Positions 58,168 to 64,000 of a stretch of 64,000 nucleotides of DNA are shown here, one piece after another. Numbering within the stretch: position 1 is the stretch's first letter; each line of letters begins with the position of its first letter. The notes beneath the pieces were generated by a model that did not search any database, had not been told where the DNA came from, and was given only the letters and a program-made list of their open reading frames with translations. Source of the DNA: Candidatus Sulfuricurvum sp. RIFRC-1 (GTDB lineage: Bacteria; Campylobacterota; Campylobacteria; Campylobacterales; Sulfurimonadaceae); assembly GCF_000310245.1 (NCBI RefSeq), contig NC_020505.1, forward strand, positions 1,088,001-1,152,000. The letters run 5' to 3'. The translations under genes and the position numbers were made by a program.

Positions 58168-59230
58168 ATCACCTATCAATGTTTTTAAATCACTGGTCCA
58201 TCCGAAATTTGATGCCGATGCATTTCGTTTAACATTTATCAAAGCGGCTTGGAAAGTTTATTCTGAAAATGAAAAAGAGCTTGTTTCCCAAAGCCGTTTT
58301 CAACAACTGATCGGCAAACTCTACGATTGGCTCTTTTTGGACAAAAAAGGGAATTATGCTACGGTACTCAGCGATGTTCGAGATCTCTTTCGCAATTCTG
58401 AAGCGGTAGAACGTTTTTTCTCCGATACTTTTTACATCGTTCTTAATTATTACATCAAATCTTTTTACGGCAATCTGGGCGGCTGGGAAAAAATTATTCT
58501 GTTTGCTACGGCGATTGAACGTTTTATAACCCATGCTTCGAATCGATTAGACGATGAATCATTCTTTATTTTTGAAGATACCTTTATCAATGCTCTTGAA
58601 AAACTCCGTCAACGTGCAAAACCCATCACGGTGCTTAATACTTACTACGGTGTACCGATACAATACCCGGCACATATTCTTCATACCGATATTCAAAGTG
58701 TCATTCTTCGGGTACACCCACTCCAAGAAACAGCTGCTATATTGCAAAACGGCATTTATATCCTCAAAAACGGACAATTAGTCAATGATGTCTATGCTTC
58801 CGTAAATCCGATTATGGTCGATGGGGAACGTGTGTTGGAACTCAAACGTTTTGATCAGCTTGAAACATCGCTTTTTCATCGACAAAGCATTCGTGTTCAC
58901 CCACCTAAGCCGTTTTCCTTTATGGTCCAGCATCCAAAACTGACATTACACTGCAACCTGTATGATATTTCGATCGGAGGGATAGCGGTTACCAGTAAAC
59001 AATCCTACGCACTGCCTACCCTGAGCGAAGTATCTTTAATGTTTCCAGCTGAAGTGATGGGAAATCCGGTAGAGTTCAAAGGGCAGCTGGTCTACAAATC
59101 CTCTTATGAGGGTGGATACAAATACCATTTTAAAATTATTCCTACCCTTCAGCAAGAGGGGGAACTCAGTAAATATATTACGAAGCGTGAGCAGGAAATT
59201 ATTAAAAAGCTCCGAGATGAAATCGTTTAA
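58130..59230 (+). CDS. PilZ-domain protein
   Basis: The frame overlaps the pdxA end. Start candidates are TTG 58130, GTG 58148 and TTG 58157; the last has an AAGG ribosome site about 10 bases upstream. The product of about 360 residues has a helical N-terminal region (1-150), a middle beta-rich region (about 160-245), and a C-terminal PilZ domain with RQSIRVHPP and DISIGGIAV. These match the RxxxR and D/NxSxxG c-di-GMP motifs loosely. It is probably a c-di-GMP-responsive effector for motility or surface behaviour. Its partner is unknown. Confidence 0.8.
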   Translation: MNFKNKVYVLVNKSPINVFKSLVHPKFDADAFRLTFIKAAWKVYSENEKELVSQSRFQQLIGKLYDWLFLDKKGNYATVLSDVRDLFRNSEAVERFFSDTFYIVLNYYIKSFYGNLGGWEKIILFATAIERFITHASNRLDDESFFIFEDTFINALEKLRQRAKPITVLNTYYGVPIQYPAHILHTDIQSVILRVHPLQETAAILQNGIYILKNGQLVNDVYASVNPIMVDGERVLELKRFDQLETSLFHRQSIRVHPPKPFSFMVQHPKLTLHCNLYDISIGGIAVTSKQSYALPTLSEVSLMFPAEVMGNPVEFKGQLVYKSSYEGGYKYHFKIIPTLQQEGELSKYITKREQEIIKKLRDEIV

Positions 59231-59247
59231 GATGGCAGTGTAACACC

Positions 59248-60729
59248 ATGAATCCAAAAGTTGTATCGGATATGGTAATCGTACTCGATGAATTTATGCC
59301 ATGTGATATCTATGCCCTCGATTTTACGCAGGAGTCCTACAGAACCCTTTTAAAAAAATTGAATATTCATAATGAAATTTTGTTTAACGATAAAAAAGGT
59401 GCTATAAAGAAAGCACTTTGCATCTATTTTACTAAAACCTACCAAGATATTGAGGTAGAGTTATCCATAACACAATGTACTTTGCAACAATCTTTAGCAT
59501 CTTCTTCAGGGTCCGAACCATTAGACCGTATAATATTTCAAAATAGGTTGTGTTTGATTGACATTCTAAAGCGGAAAGCAGAGTTTTCTTTATTGCCTCA
59601 TCTTATCTCAATCCCGGAAATGCTCCGAAGTGAATTATTTCAACCTTTTGTAGAGAAGAACCAAAATTGTGAAACTGCACGACAAGTGATGCGTCAACAA
59701 ATTGATAAAATTTTTGAGTTGGATCAGCGTGATATTGTTCTGTTTATACGGGGACGTATAACTATACGGAACTATATACCTACTAAAAAAATCCCTGCAG
59801 GAATGGACAAAAGGTTTGCCGGTGAATCTCCGGAATTAATGGCTGAGATGTATACCAACAATTTTCCTGATGGTGCATGGTTACATATAGAACCTGCTTT
59901 AGATGAAGTTATCGCCGAAAAGTTAAATTTTTCAATCATAGATAATCATACATTTTCAAGAACCTGTATACCGGTATTTCGCACGATGATTGAAATACTT
60001 CTTTTAGAGATTCTCAACGAAGGGCAAAGAGACAAAATTGAAGGCTTTTCAGGGTATGTTCTACGCCAACATTTTCAAAGCATATTTTTATACACGGCAA
60101 AAAATCTTTTACAGTTTGTAGAAAATCGAGATAAAAATACTGAACTTTTCATTAAATATTATGCTGATGAAATTATTATTGATGCAAACGGAAATAAAGT
60201 TCAAAAGTATGCGATTACAGATACGAAGAATCAAAAGTGGAACTACAGTTCTATTCTTTCAATTATGATGCAGTACAAGCAGATGAAACTTCGTATCAGT
60301 GCTCAAAAAGAGGCAATTCATTTAGCGCAAACCAAAATTAGTGAATCTCAAGCTGAAATTGAGTCTGAAAAAGATCAATGCAATCTGATCGGTGAGAAAG
60401 TAGAAGAAATTGAATCTTTGATTGCGGAAAATGATGGAGATATTCTGAAGTTAAAATCCAAGGCAAAGACAAATAATTCGAATCATACTGAAATACAGCG
60501 TCTTAATAATTTGCAAGACAATTTATTCGTGCAAAAGAAAAGTGAAAAATATCATTTAGAACTTTCAAAGGGACGTTTAGCCAATAAAAAAATAGAGCTG
60601 GTACGTCGGAATAAAAAACTGTTTTACGAACAAAATGCTTTAAAAACATTAATCGAACAAACGCTGCCTACCGCTCAATCGTACGAGCAATTAGCCGAAG
60701 TTGTTGCACTAACCCTTGCTAAACGTTGA
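59248..60729 (+). CDS. Unknown protein with C-terminal coiled coil
   Basis: I do not recognise the family. The 493-residue product has no signal or membrane segment. The N-terminal part (1-330) is mixed alpha/beta with several acidic segments (FIRGRITIRNYIPTKKIP and FPDGAWLHIEPALDEVIAE stand out). Residues about 345-470 form a strong coiled coil (ISESQAEIESEKDQCNLIGE and KSEKYHLELSKGRLANKKIE). It starts 17 bases after the PilZ gene, so the two are probably cotranscribed. That hints at a c-di-GMP or surface-linked function, but nothing in the sequence proves it. Confidence 0.75.
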   Translation: MNPKVVSDMVIVLDEFMPCDIYALDFTQESYRTLLKKLNIHNEILFNDKKGAIKKALCIYFTKTYQDIEVELSITQCTLQQSLASSSGSEPLDRIIFQNRLCLIDILKRKAEFSLLPHLISIPEMLRSELFQPFVEKNQNCETARQVMRQQIDKIFELDQRDIVLFIRGRITIRNYIPTKKIPAGMDKRFAGESPELMAEMYTNNFPDGAWLHIEPALDEVIAEKLNFSIIDNHTFSRTCIPVFRTMIEILLLEILNEGQRDKIEGFSGYVLRQHFQSIFLYTAKNLLQFVENRDKNTELFIKYYADEIIIDANGNKVQKYAITDTKNQKWNYSSILSIMMQYKQMKLRISAQKEAIHLAQTKISESQAEIESEKDQCNLIGEKVEEIESLIAENDGDILKLKSKAKTNNSNHTEIQRLNNLQDNLFVQKKSEKYHLELSKGRLANKKIELVRRNKKLFYEQNALKTLIEQTLPTAQSYEQLAEVVALTLAKR

Positions 60730-60730
60730 A

Positions 60731-61873
60731 TCAAGAGAGACGATTTCGATAATCCTCATATCCGAATTCATGGACAATTTTGAGTTCACCCTCTTTGGTC
60801 CAAATGGCAAGTGATGGGAGTTTGATCCCGTTGAAGGTTGTATTTTTGACAAATGTATAGTGTATTTGATCTTCGAAGATAATATAATCACCTACTTTGA
60901 GCGGCTCATCAAATGAGTAATCACCCATGATATCCCCGGCGAGACACGTATTTCCTCCAAAACGGTACGTATACGCTTTTTCACCCGCTTCTCCTGAACC
61001 TCGTATCATTGCTCGATACGGCATTGCGAGGGTGTCGGGCATGTGTGCTTCAGCGGAGCTGTCTAAGATGGCGATATCCATCCCGTTGTGGACGATATCC
61101 AGTACCGATGCAACCAAAGGTCCGGTTTGCCATCCGATCGCTTCTCCGGGTTCGAGATAGACGGTGATATCGTTGTGCCGTTTTTTAAATTCTTTGATAA
61201 CGTCAATAAGACGATCCACATCATAATCGACACGGGTGATATGGTGCCCTCCTCCGAAATTGATGTATTTCATTCCATCAATGTAATCGCCGAATTTTGC
61301 TTCGAACGCGTCAAGGACCCCTTCCAAGGCATCGATGTTTTGTTCGCACAGTGCGTGGAAGTTAAGCCCGTCGAGTTTGGAAACAATCGTATCGTCAAAA
61401 TTGGCTATTGTTGTACCCAAACGGCTGTAAACTCCGCAAGGGTTATAGAGATCGACCGGTGATGATGAGTACTCCGGATTAACGCGGAGGGATACCGAGA
61501 TGTTAGGATTGATTGATTTGACACGCTCATAATAACGGCGAAACTGTGCGGGTGAGTTGAATACGATATCATCGGAGATTTGAGCGATCTCATCGATATC
61601 TTCGTCTTTGAATGCCGGAGAGTAGGTGTGAACCTCTTTATTCATCTTCTCACGTGCTAATTTGGCTTCATGAAGTCCACTCGCCGTACATCCGTGAAGG
61701 TATTTGGATACGAGTGGAAAGGTGGACCACATCGCAAATCCTTTGAGTGCAAGGATGATTTTTGCTCCCGATTCACGCTGTACACGCTCCATAACTTGTA
61801 AGTTTTTCTCTAAAAGAGCCTCTTCACAAATATAGCACGGGGTGTGGGGGAGTTTTGAAAAATCGATACTCAT
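60731..61873 (-). CDS. nspC: Carboxynorspermidine/carboxyspermidine decarboxylase
   Basis: The 380-residue PLP fold-III enzyme shows the cofactor lysine in IILALKGFAMW, YNPCGVYSRLG, MKYINFGGGHHITR and YLEPGEAIGWQTGP. It decarboxylates carboxyspermidine (or carboxynorspermidine) in the alternative spermidine route used by Campylobacterota. The synthase gene lies nearby at 63353, in the same direction but separated by the two AMMECR1/MEMO-like genes on the other strand. It is convergent with the coiled-coil gene, with a 1-base gap. Confidence 0.96.
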   Translation of the reverse strand: MSIDFSKLPHTPCYICEEALLEKNLQVMERVQRESGAKIILALKGFAMWSTFPLVSKYLHGCTASGLHEAKLAREKMNKEVHTYSPAFKDEDIDEIAQISDDIVFNSPAQFRRYYERVKSINPNISVSLRVNPEYSSSPVDLYNPCGVYSRLGTTIANFDDTIVSKLDGLNFHALCEQNIDALEGVLDAFEAKFGDYIDGMKYINFGGGHHITRVDYDVDRLIDVIKEFKKRHNDITVYLEPGEAIGWQTGPLVASVLDIVHNGMDIAILDSSAEAHMPDTLAMPYRAMIRGSGEAGEKAYTYRFGGNTCLAGDIMGDYSFDEPLKVGDYIIFEDQIHYTFVKNTTFNGIKLPSLAIWTKEGELKIVHEFGYEDYRNRLS

Positions 61874-61998
61874 CTCTAAATCCTTGGAAAATAATGGCGT
61901 GATTGTAGCATATCGCTATTTCAAACCTTGTAACACTTTCCTTGCTTTGGAAGGGAAGGAGTGATAGAATAAAAAGATGAAATTGCAAGGGGGTTAAG

Positions 61999-62556
61999 AT
62001 GATACATAAATTGTACCTCACGATTGCCAGAGAGGCGATTCTTTCTGCTTTTGAAAATTCGCAGATTGATACCAATGCCCTTCTTCATGCTTATCCCGAT
62101 CTGGCACAGCCGTGTGCAACCTTTGTGACTCTGACCCACAACGGTAAACTACGGGGGTGTATCGGCTCTTTAATCGCACACAGACCTCTCGTGGAGGATT
62201 TAATCTCTAATGCAAAATCTGCGGCCTTTCGTGATCCGAGATTTGCACCGCTGAGTCCTGAAGAATTTTCTGAAATTCGTATTGAAGTTTCTCTTTTAAC
62301 GCCGCCACAGCTTGTCGAGTACAGTTCTAAAAGCGAATTAAAAGGTTTGATTCACCCCGATATTGATGGTGTTATTCTACGTCATGGAAATCATCAAGCG
62401 ACTTTTTTGCCGCAAGTATGGGAGGATTTGAGTGATTTCGATAGTTTTTTTGATCATCTTGGGATGAAAGCGGGTCTCGGATCCGATCCCCTCTCTCATC
62501 ACCCTGAGATTTATATTTATCAAGTCCAAAAATTTGAGGAAGAACCCCATGAATAA
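61999..62556 (+). CDS. AMMECR1-domain protein (AmmeMemoRadiSam system A)
   Basis: The 185-residue protein carries the AMMECR1 signature LTHNGKLRGCIGSLIAHRPL and DPRFAPLSPEEF. The ATG follows AAGGGGG. The eight-base overlap with the MEMO-like gene makes an obvious pair, called AmmeMemoRadiSam system A and B where a radical SAM gene accompanies them. The radical SAM partner is not in this window. The molecular function is not established. Confidence 0.92.
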   Translation: MIHKLYLTIAREAILSAFENSQIDTNALLHAYPDLAQPCATFVTLTHNGKLRGCIGSLIAHRPLVEDLISNAKSAAFRDPRFAPLSPEEFSEIRIEVSLLTPPQLVEYSSKSELKGLIHPDIDGVILRHGNHQATFLPQVWEDLSDFDSFFDHLGMKAGLGSDPLSHHPEIYIYQVQKFEEEPHE

Positions 62557-63349
62557 AAGAAAAATGAGCGTTGCAGGGAGTTTTTATCCCGAATCGTCCA
62601 TCGAAATTACCACAATGATCGATTATTTTAACACGATACTCGAATCTCATCCCGATGTTGCGGCACGTTTTGATGCTTTACATGGCAATGCGGTTATCGT
62701 TCCCCATGCAGGGTGGGTCTACTCAGGGTTCACGGCGAATATCGCCTTCCGAATTCTAAGCCATTCTCTTCCTAAAACCATCATCGTTATAGGACCGTCT
62801 CATAAAGTCGGTTTTGAGGGAGTTAGTATCGCAGATAGTGAGTTCTATCAAACGCCGCTGGGAGAGTTAGAGATCGATACGGCTTTAGTCGAAGAACTCA
62901 AAAAACAATTCGCACTCACGACATTCGAGACAGCGCATCATGAACACAGCACCGAAGTTCAGATGCCGTTTATTAAACACTATATGGACAATGTAAAAGT
63001 GGTGGAACTGGTCTATGCCCACGCTGATCCGCTGCAAATCTCCCCTATCATCGATTATCTGTTGAATCAGCCCGATACCGCCGTCGTTATCAGCACCGAT
63101 CTAAGTCACTATTATTCGTTGGATGAAGCGAAAGAACTCGATTTGATCTGTTTGGAAGCGATTCGACATGAGAACAGTACGATGCTCCATCAAGGATGCG
63201 AAGCGTGCGGAAAAATCGGCGTAGAAGCGATGCTGGATGTGGCGAATAAACGTACTATGGAAGCGATATTGCTCGATTATCGCACCAGTGCCGATGCGAG
63301 TGGAGATAGCTCCCGCGTGGTGGGATATGCGAGTGCGTTGTTTAGATAG
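62549..63349 (+). CDS. MEMO1-like protein (AmmeMemoRadiSam system B)
   Basis: The ATG at 62549 is preferred to the in-frame start at 62534. The 266-residue product shows the MEMO fold: VAGSFYPESS, VPHAGWVYSGFTANIAF, VIGPSHKVGFEG, HEHSTEVQMPFIKHY and ISTDLSHYYSLDEA. Histidines in these motifs align with the possible metal site of the family, which is related to class III extradiol dioxygenases. It overlaps the AMMECR1 gene, so the two act together; substrate unknown. Confidence 0.93.
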   Translation: MNKRKMSVAGSFYPESSIEITTMIDYFNTILESHPDVAARFDALHGNAVIVPHAGWVYSGFTANIAFRILSHSLPKTIIVIGPSHKVGFEGVSIADSEFYQTPLGELEIDTALVEELKKQFALTTFETAHHEHSTEVQMPFIKHYMDNVKVVELVYAHADPLQISPIIDYLLNQPDTAVVISTDLSHYYSLDEAKELDLICLEAIRHENSTMLHQGCEACGKIGVEAMLDVANKRTMEAILLDYRTSADASGDSSRVVGYASALFR

Positions 63350-63352
63350 ACG

Positions 63353-64000
63353 TTATACGTCCATCTCGATAACATTCCAAGGAAGTCCTTGGGTGTTCAT
63401 CTCATCCATGAAGAAATCAGGGTCGAGTTGTTCCATGTTGAATACACCAGTACCGCTCCATTTGCCCTCAACCATCAGTTTTGCACCGATAACGGCAGGG
63501 ACACCCGTAGTATACGAGACACCTTGGGATTTAACTTCGGCGTAGCACTCTTCGTGGTCTTTGATCTGATAGATGTAGATTTTACGTTTTTTGCCGTCTT
63601 TGAGACCTTCAGCTACGATACCGATATTGGTTTTGCCTTTGGTGCGAGGACCGAGTGACGCCGGATCAGGGAGCAATGTTTTTAGAAATTCCATAGGGAC
63701 AATTTTCATCCCTTGATGTTCTACCGGCTCAATTCCCAACATTCCGACGTTCTCTAAACATTTCATGTGGGTAAGGTAGCTTTGACCGAACGTCATAAAG
63801 AAACGGATACGTTTAAGTCCTTTGATGTGCTTGACGAGTGATTCCATCTCTTCGTGGTAGAGAAGATAACTGTCTTTTGGTCCCACTTCAGGATAATCCC
63901 ATACTTGCATGATTTCCATCGGTGCGGTTTCAATCCACTCACCATTTTCCCAATAGCGACCTTTTGCACTCACTTCGCGGAGGTTGATCTCAGGGTTGAA
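63353..64000 (-). CDS. Carboxynorspermidine/carboxyspermidine synthase, C-terminal part
   Basis: The frame ends at 63353 and is open to the window edge (216 codons; the GTG at 63973 is internal). It matches the C-terminal half of the saccharopine-dehydrogenase-like enzyme: PEVGPKDSYLLYHEEMESL, IRFFMTFGQSYLTHMKCL, SYTTGVPAVIGAKLM and NTQGLPWNVIEMD. It condenses aspartate semialdehyde with putrescine (or diaminopropane), feeding the decarboxylase encoded at 60731. The N-terminal NAD(P)-binding half lies outside the window. Confidence 0.92.
   Translation of the reverse strand, partial: FNPEINLREVSAKGRYWENGEWIETAPMEIMQVWDYPEVGPKDSYLLYHEEMESLVKHIKGLKRIRFFMTFGQSYLTHMKCLENVGMLGIEPVEHQGMKIVPMEFLKTLLPDPASLGPRTKGKTNIGIVAEGLKDGKKRKIYIYQIKDHEECYAEVKSQGVSYTTGVPAVIGAKLMVEGKWSGTGVFNMEQLDPDFFMDEMNTQGLPWNVIEMDV

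Overview
This window comes from the chromosome of a free-living Campylobacterota bacterium, most like Sulfurimonadaceae (Sulfuricurvum or Sulfurimonas). That placement is an inference from gene content: a long-form dapD, nspC with a carboxynorspermidine synthase, tgt-pdxJ-pdxA, the flgG/flgF-like pair, rpoD, and hemL followed by atpZ. No rRNA or tRNA gene is visible.

Layout. 1-975 is the 3'-truncated end of a DUF4143-type ATPase. 1341-32161 is a 31 kb type I secretion (T1SS) island. It begins with a TolC-like outer-membrane protein, an ABC exporter split by a single-base frameshift, an HlyD-type adaptor and a family 2 glycosyltransferase. A series of RTX-type genes follows: a fragment interrupted by an IS3-family element, a protein with an N-terminal lysozyme-like domain, two proteins with N-terminal HExxH (zinc-protease-like) domains, and a 3365-residue RTX/LamG/cadherin-like protein with a glycine-rich hydrophobic N-terminal segment. 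Directly upstream of each N-terminal domain lie one or two AT-rich genes for exported or membrane proteins. These have the position and the matching predicted location of immunity proteins. Only the last RTX protein keeps a long C-terminal RTX/secretion region. The upstream ones share its body modules, some nearly identical in DNA, but are cut off at different points.

My reading, which is an inference, is a T1SS polymorphic-toxin array built as a mirror image of Rhs/CDI loci: the variable toxin domain is N-terminal, immunity lies upstream, and the shared secretion body is C-terminal. Truncated copies would act as a reservoir that can recombine onto the full-length 3' end. A C9 tract that splits one immunity-like gene, a perfect 521 bp tandem duplication and an IS-linked rearrangement show that the locus is unstable.

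32459-45489 and 47409-64000 are ordinary housekeeping DNA: aspS, two adjacent adenylate kinases, a CinA-like protein, htpX, dapD, an S24 repressor, trmL, purU, leuB-leuD, flagellar rod genes, rpoD, a PA2778/PA2779-type pair, atpZ-hemL, tgt-pdxJ-pdxA, a PilZ protein, nspC, AMMECR1/MEMO-like genes, and the end of a carboxynorspermidine synthase gene. Between leuD and flgG (45540-47400) lies a small accessory patch: a REP-associated tyrosine transposase with 26 bp perfect inverted ends, a solo copy of that end, and a membrane-protein gene preceded by a gene remnant whose end resembles the junctions in the toxin array.
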